Positions 1 through 12,881 of a stretch of 64,000 bases of DNA are shown here, one piece after another. Below the pieces are notes generated by a model. That model saw nothing but the letters and a program-made list of their open reading frames with translations, searched no databases and had not been told where the DNA came from. The DNA lies in NCBI RefSeq assembly GCF_023856365.1, contig NC_064535.1, forward strand, positions 14,391,363 to 14,455,362, in the 5' to 3' direction. This stretch comes from Brienomyrus brachyistius. Lineage: Eukaryota > Chordata > Actinopteri > Osteoglossiformes > Mormyridae. Both the position numbers and the translations under genes were made by a program. Within the stretch, counting starts at the first letter, position 1; the number at the start of each line of letters is the position of its first letter.

Positions 1-2170
1 CTCGCCGGTGTTAACACGTGTGCCGTAAAGAGAAGAAGAACCATACACAGCTTTTCATGAAATAAAAACGAAAGAATCAAAACCCATGGACACTCACATC
101 TTATAGCTTACAAATGCCAACCTCGCAACACGCCTCTGTTAGCCTCATTAAATAGAGCTATTTCAATGTAGCGTTGAAATTCCTAAACTTAAAAGCAATG
201 CCTTGATATTATAATTAAAATAGTCGTTTCAAAAGGCATGTGATAGTGATTTCATTGTATTGTGAAGGAAATGAGTGTAAAACATCTTGTATATCAGACA
301 TTGAGGGTAGCAAAATGATTTGCTGCGTGTCACTTGGACACGGTGGAGGAGTTTACTTTATAGCTGAGTGAGAGAGACTCTGGAGGGTCTGTCAAGGTGT
401 CCGGAGGCCTAAATCTGTATAGGGGGAGGAAGGAAGGAAGGAAAGAGGAGGATGCAGAACGAGGGCTCCAGGGGACAAGCGCAGGGAGCGACACCCATTC
501 CAGGGCTCTGCGTAGCTTGGGGTACCGTCCCGTTAAGTACAAAACCACATGGCACGCACGCTCGCTCACGCACCCGTGACTCGCCCTCTAACCGCGGTGA
601 CCTTTGACCTGTCTCTCACTCTCTACTTGTTGTATTCTTCGATTCTAATTTCCTTTCTCCCTTTGATGACTTCCTTCCACTCAGATCCCCCTCTTTCCCT
701 TTCTCTCATAATCCGCATGTCTCCCTCTTTTCTGGGAAAAAGCTGCATTTGCATTACAGTAAACAAACTGCCGGAGCTGATATTCATGTTGTTCTGATTT
801 CCAGAAACATCTGAAGTTCTCACAGCTTAAAGCAGTATCAGTTTGCCCTGCTTCTTTTCATCCTTTCTCATTAAATATTTACTTTTCCACAAGAATAGAT
901 GTTTTTGCATCCTGTGTAAAACTGCGTGTCAACATAATTTTCCGTCATCCTTTGCGGTTTAAACTGAAGAACACTTAAGGTGACTCAGGGGTGCAAAAGT
1001 GGTGTCCCAGACAAAAATGGTATTTGAAGGAATCTTTGCTTAAGAATTACAAGAAAAATATAAATGGAATCAGCTGACCAGGAACCAAAATGGCCAACAT
1101 CAACATGCTTCTTCGTAATGACAGGATTAGGCTCGAGCGGGCTGTGGACATAGTGTGGGCGCTCAGCTAAACACGTGGCTGGGGAGCATCCCTCTAAGTG
1201 AAAACAGACACTTTTATGAATGGATGGAAGTGGCATTGGCGGGGGCCGGGCTACACTTGGAAGGCTACACATGAGCACATTTGAACATGGATACCGTCAA
1301 GTTCCGCGAGGAGAATTCCAGAGTGCTGATAAGAAGCTCCATTTAGGACAGAAGGAAAGGGCCTTATCTCCTGTGACCTAAAAGTAAAATAAAGGCTGAG
1401 AGACTAGGACACGACGAAGGGGGGGTGCAGGGGCTTTGGCAGGATCATCAGGGGCAGCTTGGTTTTTGTCTGCTTAAAACCAGTGATTAATAATCCTGTC
1501 AATCCCATAGTTTCTGTAAACCGCATTTTCATAATAACTTTATTTTCATAATAACCCCTGATTTCTTACGGGGGTGGGCCACAGCACGCAATGACCTGTA
1601 GTTGCCTGGGCCTAATGCCCCCCTCCCGCACAGGACCGGAAGGTTACTTGTATGACCTGTACATATGGCAGTATTCGTACTACCCCCCTTCTGCAACCTT
1701 CCTCGACGTCAATAGGGCTCCCACTGCTGCCCCCCACCCCATCCCACTCCACCCCAGCCTATTCCACCAGGTGGCCCCTGTGATGAACACTCTGCTTGAA
1801 CCCGACCTCAGCTAGTGCCCCCCGTCTCCTGCGCTGACAAGCCCTTCCACCTCCCAGATTTATAGCCCTGACCCCCCCCCCCCCACACAGTGACAAACAC
1901 ACATATACAACCCCCCCATCAGCAGCTGGCCTCATGAAGCTCAATGTCATTTTGGGTTCTCTGTCCAATTCTTTTCCAGCACTTACATTTACGCTTGTTG
2001 AGTGTTACTCCATTTTTTTTGTGGGTAAAACTATTATAAAAAAAAGCAGACAAAAATATTACGAATACAACATGTAAATGAGCATAAACAAAGAATATTA
2101 CAGTTGCAAATCATATAATTATATCTGTAGCATTATTTGTAACTAATATAAGTTATGATCTTTATATTTT
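1..2170. other. Non-coding flank, no gene seen
   Basis: AT-leaning sequence with no exon-like block, no splice-bordered reading frame with recognisable protein content, and no RNA gene that I can see. It holds a short GGAA-type purine run near 424-450 and a poly-C run near 1868-1881. It lies downstream (3') of fgfr2. Confidence 0.6.
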
Positions 2171-2510
2171 GGGATGGCATAGTGGTGCAGTGGTTAGCAC
2201 TGTTGCCTCACATCTCTGGGACCCGGGTTCGAGTCTCCACCTGGGTCACATGTGTGCGGAGTTTGCATGGTCTCCTCATGTCATCGTGAGGTTTCTTCCC
2301 AGTACTCCAGTTTCCCCCCATTGTCCAAAAACATGTTGAGGCTAATTGGAGTTACGAAATTGCCCATAGGAGTTCATGTGTGAGTGAATGGTGTGTGAGT
2401 GTGTCCTGTGATGGGCTGGCCCCCCACCCTGGGTTGTTCCCTGCCTCGTGCCTATTGCTTCCGGGATAGGCTCCGCGACCCAGGAGATGCCAGATCCTAT
2501 CCCAGACAGC
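2171..2510 (+). repeat. tRNA-derived SINE, plus orientation
   Basis: The head has a tRNA-like A box (around tggtgcagtggttagcac) and B box (ggttcgagtctcc, about 2226-2238), the internal RNA polymerase III promoter of a SINE. The body runs on through the stretches typical of this fish family (gtttgcatggtctcctcatg; ccaaaaacatgttgaggcta; tgatgggctggcccccc). A close relative sits in reverse orientation at 30075-30306 and a diverged tail at 40800-41035, which confirms an interspersed family. The family name is not assigned. Confidence 0.85.
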
Positions 2511-2519
2511 ATAGAGCAT

Positions 2520-2782
2520 TTACAAGCTTTACAAAGCTGGAGGAATATAGTGAAGAGGGTGCCAATCCATTGTGGGCCACACATGTAGACTTAATCCCGT
2601 TGAAGAATATAGAGAAGCAAATTCACCGAACTGCTTGTTTTTGGAGACAGCAGAACGCCCAAAGTAAATCCATGCTACACCGTCAGGACATGCAAGCACC
2701 ATCCACACAGAGTGAGGGGGGAATTCAAACCCCCAACCCTGGAGGCAATGCAGTGAGACCCACTGAGCCACCGTGCCACTGA
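2520..2782 (-). repeat. Second tRNA-like SINE, inverted against the first
   Basis: Read on the minus strand, this starts with a tRNA-like head (cggtggctcagtgggtctca) and a B-box-like ggtttgaattc segment, then a body with ctccaaaaacaagcagttcg. The head differs from that of the neighbouring plus-strand SINE, so it is a different subfamily or an older copy. The two elements lie tail to tail with almost no spacer. Confidence 0.65.
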
Positions 2783-3090
2783 TTTAAGTCAACAATAACA
2801 GGAAAATGGCCCAGGCTGCTCTGAGCTGTGGTATAAATCCACATCCCTCTCATTTGCACGTGTTACCAAGGCCATCTCTACAGAGAGGAAGCAAAACAAA
2901 CAGCAGCTCATTCAAACACTCATATTTGTGTCTTATTTTCTAAACTAGCTCAGATCAGGGAATGTAAGCATACATCCCACTGATAGGGCTCCGGAAGCAG
3001 GGTAAGGGGAACCGTGGAATCTGAAAACTGAATTAACAGCTCTCAACACTAAAAGGCCTACATTAGGTATGAAACACTTTAGTACAGATT
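2783..3090. other. Unique-looking spacer
   Basis: About 300 bases between the SINE pair and the 16-bp minisatellite. I see no gene or repeat here. Confidence 0.5.
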
Positions 3091-3435
3091 GTGTGTCTAG
3101 GTGAGTGTGCATCTAGGTGAGTGTGCGTCTAGGTGAATGTGCGTCTAGGTGAGTCTACGACTGGGTGAGTGTGCGTCTACGTGAATGTGCGACTAGGTGA
3201 GTGTGCATCTAGGTGAGTGTGCGTCTAGGTGAGTGTGCGTCTAGGTGAGTGTGCGTCTAGGTGAGTGTGCGACTAGGTGAGTGTGCGTCTAGGTGAGTGT
3301 GCGTCTAGGTGAGTGTGCGACTAGGTGAGTGTGCGTGTAGGTGAGTATGTGTCTAGGTGAGTGTGCGTCTAGGTGAGTGTGCGACTAGGTGAGTGTGCGT
3401 GTAGGTGAGTATGTGTCTAGGTGAATGTGCGACTA
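3091..3435 (+). repeat. 16-bp minisatellite, about 21 copies
   Basis: The tandem unit is gtgtgcgtctaggtga. Common variants have gcatctagg, gcgactagg or gaatgtgcg in place of the consensus bases. The array is compact, keeps its 16-bp period and ends abruptly at both sides. Because 16 is not a multiple of 3, it does not suggest a coding repeat. Confidence 0.95.
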
Positions 3436-5516
3436 GACATGGATCAGCAGGGTAACCGAAAGGGAGTACCTCAAATATGAGGAAGCCAGGAGATACAAGG
3501 TGCAGGAAGGTAAGCAATTAGAGTAAATCTCAGCACGACTCCCTTCTGGGCACGTCACTGCTCTGTCACCCCTTGCTGACCCTCATGTGTCCCGTATGTC
3601 CCCCCTCTCACATTTGTCCCCGGGTTCCTGCTTATGATTCCGAGGGCACAAGGTCAAATCCATCCCGTTAATCTTTATAAATGTAGTTGATTTCATTTGA
3701 CAGGAATATAATTTGAATATATTATTGCACACATTTCCCCAGACAGACATAAATGCTACTGCTGGGCGTTAACAATGTCAAATCCTGACTCTTGACCCTT
3801 GACCCTCCGACTAATAACTGTACTAAGCTTAATAAAGCCACCGTTTTTTTTCTGAGGGTTAATCAATAGAATCTCTATAAACCTCTTATCCTAATGTGCT
3901 GTGTAAATCTTAAATGCCAGCTTATATGCACATTTTATTATTTCTGTAATAATCATTAGTAAACTTCTTTTTCTTTTTTTTTTTAAAGTTTTCATATTTT
4001 TGATTCACTTGATATACATTTTGATAAAGCTTGTCATCAACGTACATCTGGGCGCATTTCCAGCATTCCAGGTATTGTACTTCTGGTCCTTCAAGAAAGT
4101 AGCAGAAGTAACGTAATTCAAGCTGTTGGTTTTCCACTGGCATAAAAACTGCATGACATCTCAACGCAAGACAGGGTATTTCGAACTGAATTGGAAAAAA
4201 GGCTATATTATATTATAGGGCTGGACGATGTGTGATATTAATACCTACATCACATTTCATGCACTTGCAATTCTCACCTCGCTAGATTAAAATCAGGCTT
4301 TTTCATACCTTCAGTTCTGTATGAAGTTTCAGTAAAACATTTTTACTCTGTCATAGGGAAAAAAATGTAGCAAGTTTTGCAGTTTTTATGATTACTTCTT
4401 TTCAAAATTATCTAGTATATGTTTAAAAAACAGTTAAAGTTTACCTCCATTGTTTTTGGTGAACGCTGCATGCGTTCTCTGAGACTTTGTGAGAAATTTA
4501 TGCATCCATATTTATTACAACAAATCAATACCGTGCTGCCCTAACCCAAGTATATTACACAAAATACTTTATTTGTTGTCATACCATCCTGATCCTGTTG
4601 AATCTGTTCTTCTGACCAGATTGCAATTTTTTTTGCAAGGAGCTTAGGTCCTTCATTTATTTGACCACACATCCATTTTTATTGCTTTTTATACTTTACT
4701 TATTGTTGTTTTCGGAGTTTGCCACTTTTTTCAAGATGCCATTTGTATTGTGTTTCAGAGGCAGGCTATCTGCATACGCAGCTGACAAAAAAAGGTATTT
4801 CAAGTCCCATCCCAAAGTAACGATGAGTACCAACAAAGTACCCCAGTTGGTCAGGCATGATAGGTACTGGAACTTTTGGTACTGCTACACGACCGGAAGT
4901 CAATGGGAAAAGGGAAAGTACCAAAAGGACTATTTCAAAAGTGCGGTATCTGGTGTGGTGGAAAAGTACCCTGTGTTTCTCAGTTTTGTTCAGATGGAAT
5001 CGTCCTACATCGAGTCACTGTAGAATCACCACGATACCTGCGTGTGTCTGTGTGCGCATGTGTGTGTGCTGGAGAGGGAGAGTGAGAGAGGGTGAAAGGG
5101 AGTAGGAGAGCGAGTGGGTGACCGTTAAGGACTTTCACAGCTACTGGAACAGCCTGCCGCAGATGTCCTCTCAGCACCGCGGGTAAGTACTGGACCGGGA
5201 GGTTTTCGACAGCCCACACTGAAGCCCATTCACAGCTGAACTCCAGGAACCCACCACTAATGGTACCAAGCTCAGGGGAAAGCCATAAACCATTTTTACA
5301 AGGTGTAATGAAAGAAAAATGGGGGGAGGGGGGATGGAATATTACACTGGCATTGACACCCACCCCACTCTCTTTCTACCTCCTTCTACTGTTCCATCTA
5401 TCCTTCTGCCGCCATTCACATCAGGAGACGGTAAATCTCATGCTTTATGAAACAGAGAGCCATGGTCTGAAATGGGACGTGGCGGCCATGTTAGGGTCAG
5501 GAGGAGGGATCACTCC
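3436..5516. other. Intergenic sequence with repeat-like patches
   Basis: No supported gene. The stretch from about 4218 (gggctggacgatgtgtgata) resembles the start of an old interspersed repeat seen in many fish genomes, by memory only. The stretch 4855-5020, rich in ggtactggaac-like words, has a repeat-like look. GT-rich and GA-rich low-complexity sequence lies at about 5040-5110. Confidence 0.5.
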
Positions 5517-7068
5517 CAGACCCCTCCCTTGACACATTCCGCAGACCCCTCCCCTAGACACCTTCCTCAGACCCCTCCCCTAGACACCTTCCTCAGACCC
5601 CTCCCCTAGACACCTTCCGCAGACCCCTCCCCTTGACACCTTCCGCAGACCCCTCCCCCCAGACACCTTGGGCAGACCCCTCCCCAGACACCTTCCGCAG
5701 ACCCCTCCCCTAGACACCTTCCGCAGACCCCCTCCCCTTGACACCTTCCGCAGACCCCTCCCCAGACACCTTAGGCAGACCCCTCCCCCAGACACCTTCC
5801 GCAGACCCCTCCCCTAGACACCTTCCGCAGACCCCTCCCCTAGAGACCTTCTGCAGACCCCTCCCCTAGACACCTTCCGCAGACCCCTCCCCTTGACACC
5901 TTCCGCAGACCCCTCCCCTAGACACCTTCCGCAGACCCCTCCCCTAGACACCTTCCGCAGACCCCTCCCCTAGAGACCTTCTGCAGACCCCTCCCCTAGA
6001 CACCTTCCGCAGACCCCTCCCCTAGACACCTTGGGCAGACCCCTCCCCTAGACACCTTCCGCAGACCCCTCCCCCAGACACCTTCCGCAGACCCCTCCCC
6101 TTGACACCTTCCGCAGACCCCTCCCCCAGACACCTTAGGCAGACCCCTCCCTTGACACCTTCCGCAGACCCCTCCCCTAGAGACCTTCTGCAGACCCCTC
6201 CCCTAGACACCTTCCGCAGACCCCTCCCCTAGACACCTTGGGCAGACCCCTCCCCTAGACACCTTCCGCAGACCCCTCCCCCAGACACCTTCCGCAGACC
6301 CCTCCCCTTGACACCTTCCGCAGGACCCCTCCCCCAGACACCTTAGGCAGACCCCTCCCCTAGACACCTTCCGCAGACCCCTCCCCTAAGAGACCTTCTG
6401 CAGACCCCTCCCCTAGACACCTTCCGCAGACCCCTCCCCTTGACACCTTCCGCAGACCCCTCCCCTAGACACCTTCCGCAGACCCCTCCCCTAGACACCT
6501 TCCGCAGACCCCTCCCCTAGAGACCTTCTGCAGACCCCTCCCCTAGACACCTTCCGCAGACCCCTCCCCTAGACACCTTGGGCAGACCCCTCCCTAGACA
6601 CCTTCCGCAGACCCCTCCCCCAGACACCTTCCGCAGACCCCTCCCCTTGACACCTTCCGCAGACCCCCTCCCCCAGACACCTTCCGCAGACCCCTCCCCT
6701 TGACACCTTCCGCAGACCCCTCCCCAGACACCTTCCGCAGACCCCTCCCCTAGACACCTTCCGCAGACCCCTCCCCTAGAGACCTTCTGCAGACCCCTCC
6801 CCTAGACACCTTCCGCAGACCCCTCCCCTTGACACCTTCCGCAGACCCCTCCCCTAGAGACCTTCTGCAGACCCCTCCCCTAGACACCTTGGGCAGACCC
6901 CTCCCTTCGACACCTTACATAGACCCCTCCCCTAGACACCTTCCGCAGACCCCTCCCCTAGAGACCTTCTGCAGACCCCTCCCCTAGACACCTTGGGCAG
7001 ACCCCTCCCTTCGACACCTTACATAGACCCCTCCCCTAGACACCTTCCTCAGATCCTTCCCCTAGACA
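5517..7068 (+). repeat. 26-bp GC-rich minisatellite, about 60 copies
   Basis: The unit is cagacccctcccctagacac + cttccg (26 bp), repeated for about 1.55 kb. Recurrent variants are a tagagaccttctg unit (near 5841, 5971, 6178, 6387, 6518, 6777, 6855 and 6959), a cttgggcag unit and a ccccttgacac unit. Their spacing is in whole units (5, 8, 8, 5, 10, 3 and 4), and a block of about 104 bp near the right end is duplicated, so the array shows higher-order structure. The minus strand is G-rich, with GGGGAGGGG in most units. Reading frames across it rotate with the 26-bp period and are not genes. Confidence 0.97.
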
Positions 7069-9611
7069 CTCCTGCCCCCTTATTATTCCTGTAGATTTTT
7101 TTTACTCTTTTAGACATCAAAGACCAATTAAGTCTTTAACATTTTATTCAAATGGAGGATTTCCAGATCAGTCCCTGTGCACTGAGATTCAAACTTAAGC
7201 ATCCACAGGCTGATATTTCCCAACTGCTTCATGATGAACAGCATCCAGATTAATTCTGCAGACTTTCACAGCAATTTCTCAGCACTGCCCTGTTCCATCC
7301 ATATTTACAGCCCATTCCAAAAGATGCTGGGCCTGGCTATGGCTTATTCAGCAGATAGGCATGTCACAGTTTCTGCTAATGCACAAGCTTCTCTTGTGAA
7401 TAATCTGTTTTCACCAGCAGACTCTTAAATCTAGAAGAATCCCCCCCCATCGGCCCCAGTGATAACCAGCACCACCTCGCAGCCTGGTCTGGAGTCTGCC
7501 AGTGGCAAGTCCTCAGCTGGCCGTCTGCTCATATCCACAACCAATTACTTACGTGCCTCGGGGAGGGGGGGCGGTGGTTGGTTTCGAGAGGAATGGAGTG
7601 GGGATGGGATTACAGCGCTGATTGATTCTCGAGAGGGTCACGACGGGAGCTGCGATCCGAGGGCCACGGTCTTCGGAGTACAGCATTATGGGATATGCTT
7701 TGCCACAGCTGCAGTCGTCTCCCCCGCCCCCCCCTCGAACCATCCTAGCTACGAGCCACTACCATCTCCAAATTAGTTTAGATCAGAGATCCTCCGTGAG
7801 GAGAACCATTTGTCCCAAACCTGAAAGGCATTCGATCACCATGACATGAACTATAAACATCTATTTGCTACTTGCTTTAGAGTCCTGTGTTCATTTGCCT
7901 TACTGACCCCTTTTGCGTGGGTTTCATTTTAAACACCCATTTGAAGGTGATATTGGCACCGTTCACACCCTCCGCTTGTTCCGATAGCACGCTACCTTAC
8001 GCTGCCCTCTCAGTCTCCCCTTGCTTTCCTTTTTTCTGTTCTTCTGCCAGAAGGGCATCACCGTGCTCCAGGGATTGGAGCAAAAAATGCCACAGAATTT
8101 GGTCCAAGATAAAAATAAAATATTAAAATAAAACTGGGGCTTAGTGACGCTTTTGCGTGACCAAAGATCTTTGGAAGAAAACAAAAACAAGGATTTGCTT
8201 GGCGTGAGCTGGATCCAGCAGTCTGGGAGGTTTTATGTGGCAGTGGTGGAGGGGGGCGTTGGGGAAAAGAAGTTCATATCCATGCTTTTGTGTAATCCAC
8301 ATAACATCAATATCACTGCTAATCTCCCGTTAATCAGCCACAACGTCCATTTCCTCTGTCAGAAAGCGGTTTCAGATCCACACCCTGTAGAGCCTTGAGA
8401 TTCAGAGAGTTACATCCTTACTTAGTGTTTCACAGCGTCCCAAACTCATTAACAAATAATGGCTGATCTGGTGAAACCTCAGACCACACGTGTGTTTCCA
8501 TCCCACCTACAGCACTGGTCCTGCTGTCAGCTCCAGTTTCCCAGCTGGTTTAAATTTCCCCACAACGTCTATTGGCCCTTGTATTTAAATATATACAAGA
8601 AATTTATATATGACACAATCCACCATTACAAATGACTGTTGATTTTTCTGAATGTCTCAGCAAAAAGCTCTGTTCCTCCCAGCTTCCTCTGAGATAATGT
8701 GTAAACAACAGATATACAAGCAGCGTTTTAGCAACAGATGTTAATTTTTCACACTGGTTTGTGTGACAGGGATTGTGGAAACAAGTGGCTACTCCGCCAC
8801 ATGTTCTGCATGTCCTGCTCCAGACTGTGGGAAGAACGAGCCGGTGGACTGTTGGTGCAGAATTCCGAGGGCGGCTTTGCACTTCCATCAGGAAGTGGTC
8901 GGGGGGGCGGTGTTAGGGGTAGCGTGGCGGGAAGTTCCTTCTTGGGGGGCCCGACCATTGCCCATGGGACTGTAGGAATTTTGGAATGGTTGGTGCCTGC
9001 TCCCACCTCTACTCACCTCACACTTTGCCAGTCCCCCCCCCCAGTTGGCAGCACCACCCATGTCAGCAAGCGGCTAAGTGTTTGGCCGGGGGCCTAGAAC
9101 CACAGCCCTCATGGAGCAGCCGCTGCCTCATATTCCCTCACAAAGCACCTTTTCAGGGCCCTTCCTCCCAGCCACCTAAAACGGCTTCAGAAAGAATTGC
9201 CTCCCCCAAAAAAATGGGCTCCAATTCAAGTATTCAGGTTAATTTTGTCTTTCTAAAAAAATAAATAAACATATTCATATATCATTTTTAGCTTTACTCT
9301 GTCTCGAAATGGCTTGGAGCCACAGGCAGTTTCCATATAAGTTGATTCACACCCAATTAACGTGCAAAAATGGCCCCCTCACATTACTGAATGATGGCCG
9401 TTTTAGTTTGGTCAGGCAATAACATGCGATTTATTCCACTCAATGCTGTTACTGTTACTCGTTGAGATTTTCTGCTTTCACTCAAAAATATATTATGGGT
9501 CGGTTACTGCCCGCTTGCAGCTTGAGGCCTTTTGCGCTAAATTAGACATGCGGGTGCGAGCTGGTGGTGAGGAAGGCTAGCAGCACAGCCAGTGGCAGAT
9601 TTAAGCAGCTG
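7069..9611. other. Intergenic sequence, no gene seen
   Basis: Mixed-composition sequence with a few poly-C or poly-G runs (near 7441 and 9037) and no exon with recognisable protein content on either strand. Short open frames here have no family resemblance that I can name. Confidence 0.5.
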
Positions 9612-10300
9612 TGCACAGAGGTACACACAGGGGTATACAGGCACACACAGGGGTACACAGGTACACACAGGGGTACACAGGCACATACTGATGTACGCAG
9701 GGGTATACAGGCACACACAGGGGTATACAGGCACACACAGGGGTACACAGGCACATACTGATGTACGCAGGGGTGCACAGGCACACACAGGGGTATACAG
9801 GCACATACAAGTGCACACATTGGTACACAGGCATAAGCTGGCACACACAGGCACACACAGGGGTACAGAAGCACACACAGGGGTACACAGGCGCATAGAG
9901 GTGCACACAGGGATACACAGGCGCACAGAGGCACACACAGGCATACGCAGGTGCACACAGAGGTACCCAGGTGCACACAGGCGTACGCAGGGACACACAG
10001 GTGCACACAGGGGTACTCAGGCACACACAGGTGCACAGAGGCACACACAGGCATATGCAGGTGCACACAGGGGTACCCAGGCAGACAGAGGGGTACTCAG
10101 GCACACACAGGCGCACAGAGGCACACACAGGGGTACACAGGCGCACACAGGGGTACACAGGCGCACACAGGGGTACCCAGGCAGACAGAGGAGTACACAG
10201 GCACACACAGGGGTTCACAGGCACACACAGGCATACTCAGGTGCACTCAGGGATACACAGGCGCACAGAGGCATATGCAGGCACACACAGGCACACAAAA
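9612..10300 (+). repeat. 10/20-bp CACACAGG minisatellite
   Basis: About 690 bp built from decamers of the type gcacacacag and gggtacacag, often paired as a 20-bp unit, with variants such as gggtatacag, gcatactgatgtacgcag and gcagacagag. Three decamers make exactly ten codons and the units hold few stops, so long open frames exist on both strands (Thr-His-Arg-Gly-rich on plus, Cys-Val-Pro-rich on minus). This is a property of the repeat, not evidence of a gene. Confidence 0.95.
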
Positions 10301-12841
10301 GATGACAGTATAGGTTGGTTCTTGCCTAATGACCCCAAATTCAGAGGTTACAGCTTGGACCTGGCTGTCTGTGTCTTTTTATAATACTTCAGATACACAC
10401 CCTTTATTGTCTGTGACTAAATAAGCCACTGAATGATTTTGGTTGAATCCGCCCTGGCCGTGTGCCACAGCACGTAAAATGCACAGCGAGAGAGGGATGA
10501 GGCTGAAGAGAAGGAAAAACAGAAGGGCATGAAGACGAGCGATTAGCGCAGGGACGGTATTTATCGCGTCTTGCCTTGACAAGAAGGAGCGGATTCTTGT
10601 TATTGCAGGCCGACGGGCAGGCGAGCAGGTAGAGAGGCAGCCTGGGCAAATACTCCTGTTTAATTACATCCCCCACTGCACTGAGGGGGAACATTCCAGA
10701 AGACATGAGAGGGCGTTCTTCATAACCTGCCCTTGAAGAATCTGGAACACTTAATTACCGTAAAAAAAAGAAAGAGTATCCTGGTGATATAGTCCAAAAT
10801 GAAAGAGAGAGAGAGAGGGAGGAGGGACAGAGAGAGAGACAGCGAGAGAGAGAGAGAGTGGGAGGGAGAAAGTGTGCCATTTAGGGCTTTCTCTGGTGTT
10901 TAGACACAGTGTTAAATGACCGGTCCCAAGAAATTCAGGAACACCAGGCTGTTTCTTCATTGGCCACTGTCAGCTCAGTGTTTAACCCTTAGTTTTGATT
11001 GACAATACCGAGGTTCAAGTTCCGTAACTGAGTTGTGCACTGAAATGACTACATCAGTCCCAGAAAGTCGAGAACTTTTAACTACAACTCGTATCGGTTT
11101 CTTATCTGTCTTACTGACCAGTTCTTTAATTCATATTATGATAGTATAGGAGCACAGAGTGCAAAACTGGAACGTAGGAGACGAAGAGATTCAGAGGTAT
11201 TTTCAACCTCCCAGAAGAGGCTGTTTGGGGCAAACACACCTCAGGTCCTGTCTCACTGCACAACTCTTATTCCCTTTCCCACAAGTTTCTTTCCAAAAAA
11301 AAGGGTCATATTCAATTAAACTCCATTTATGGAGAGCTTTTTATTACCGTTTTTTATTGGCGGATGCAACCTGACAGCCGCTGCGCCGAGCCCATCCATC
11401 CTCGCTCTCTGGTTGTATATTTTCATGTGTAGTTCTGAAAGGAGATATGGGGCAGGTTTGTTTAACGGAGGAGAGAGACGGAACGAGAGGCTGCCAGTGG
11501 CTGCCTGTAGAATTATGCATCTATTTCTGCTTGGAAAAGCCACCAGTGGAGTCTGTGTTCTGTCATTGCATCAGGGCCAGCGCTTGACATGGCAGAGAGC
11601 TGCAGGCTGCCGTTTATCTCCCAGTCTGCCCGCGTCCCTCTCGAGTGCACACGCCCCGCTGTAGGGCCTCCCAGACACACAGAGGGGCACGGAGACGGGG
11701 ACACACGAGGGCCCACCGCATGGCACAGCTAATGTCTGCTAAAGGGACACTGCGGCATTCGGTCACCCTGTCACCAGGCTCTCCTCACCAACAGCTAACG
11801 TTTGATAAAAATTGTGGGGTGCGTAAGAGGGGGCACAATTCATACTGAGGGGCCAACCTTATCATTAGGCAATGATACGTTTTGAATCGGTGAGTGACAG
11901 GGGAGAGGGCACTCTGGGGGCCAATGAGCTGTCAGCTGGGGTCACTGCCCCCTTGGCCCCCGCCCATGTACATGGGCTTGTCAAAAGGTGATTGGTCTTA
12001 CTGTCGGTACTACTGACAAAATCAAAATAATAAAAAATCATCAAAAAACTAAATCATATTCGATGATTTAAACAAATAACCAAATAACTCCAATAAGAAA
12101 TTACATTTTTTTAGTTGAGACTTGATCAGGGGCCGCCTGCTCAAGCCTGGGGGGCGGGTGCTGTCAACCTTGTTGTGGTTTGATTGAGTCACTCACTGGC
12201 AAGTAACAACACTGAAAATTTAATTAAATCAGGTTATTTGAGGCCCCTTATTAGGGGGCCCTGGGCGTCAGCTTGGGTAGACCCTGCCTTAAAGCATGTC
12301 TGGACATGATGCAAAATTAAAGATATTCCTGACTTCTCAATAGATAAGATCGTCTGAGAAATGGAGAGGTGTGCTTCTGTCAGCAGTGGTCTCTCGCCAT
12401 TGGCCAAAACGGTCAAAGGATTGCTGCCGGCTTTTACCCGGCTTTGATCAACAGAGGGCAGTATGAATGCCCTCCCACCTCCATGAAGCCCCTTCACTGG
12501 GGCTGTTAAGGTCAATGACTCAAAGTGCCTCTTTAAGAGGTACGTAAAACAAGGTAGATATTCCATCCATGGCCTTGGATGCGTGAGTGAGCAGAACCCT
12601 GCTGCACTGCTTATTTCACTGGCAAGCTTGGGTTAAATTATCTGGATAAGGCTATATTTAAAGACCGTCACCGGCTAGGCTTTCCACTGGTTCTGAATAT
12701 AGGCAGGTTTGGTTCTGATTTCACTAATACACCCAGAACTACGATGAAGGATGAGGAGCAGTACGCAGTTTTAACAGAGGCAGAACAACAAACATATATC
12801 CTAGGAGGAAGGGCCCCTGAAAACGATAGCTCAGTAGCACG
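10301..12841. other. Intergenic sequence, no gene seen
   Basis: No supported gene. It contains a GA-rich microsatellite at about 10801-10862. The rest is mixed-composition sequence without recognisable coding blocks. Confidence 0.5.
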
Positions 12842-12842
12842 T

Positions 12843-12881
<39 letters not shown>

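Noticed and set aside
2219..2240. A functional tRNA gene
   Set aside because: A and B boxes are present, but the cloverleaf is not kept and the sequence runs into a SINE body repeated elsewhere in the window.
5517..7068. A CRISPR-like regular array of 26-bp repeats
   Set aside because: Units are contiguous with no unique spacers, and the window is eukaryotic. It is a minisatellite.
9592..10305. Open frames of up to 237 codons on plus and 207 on minus
   Set aside because: They lie wholly within a decamer-based minisatellite, exist on both strands at once, and encode only low-complexity repeats.
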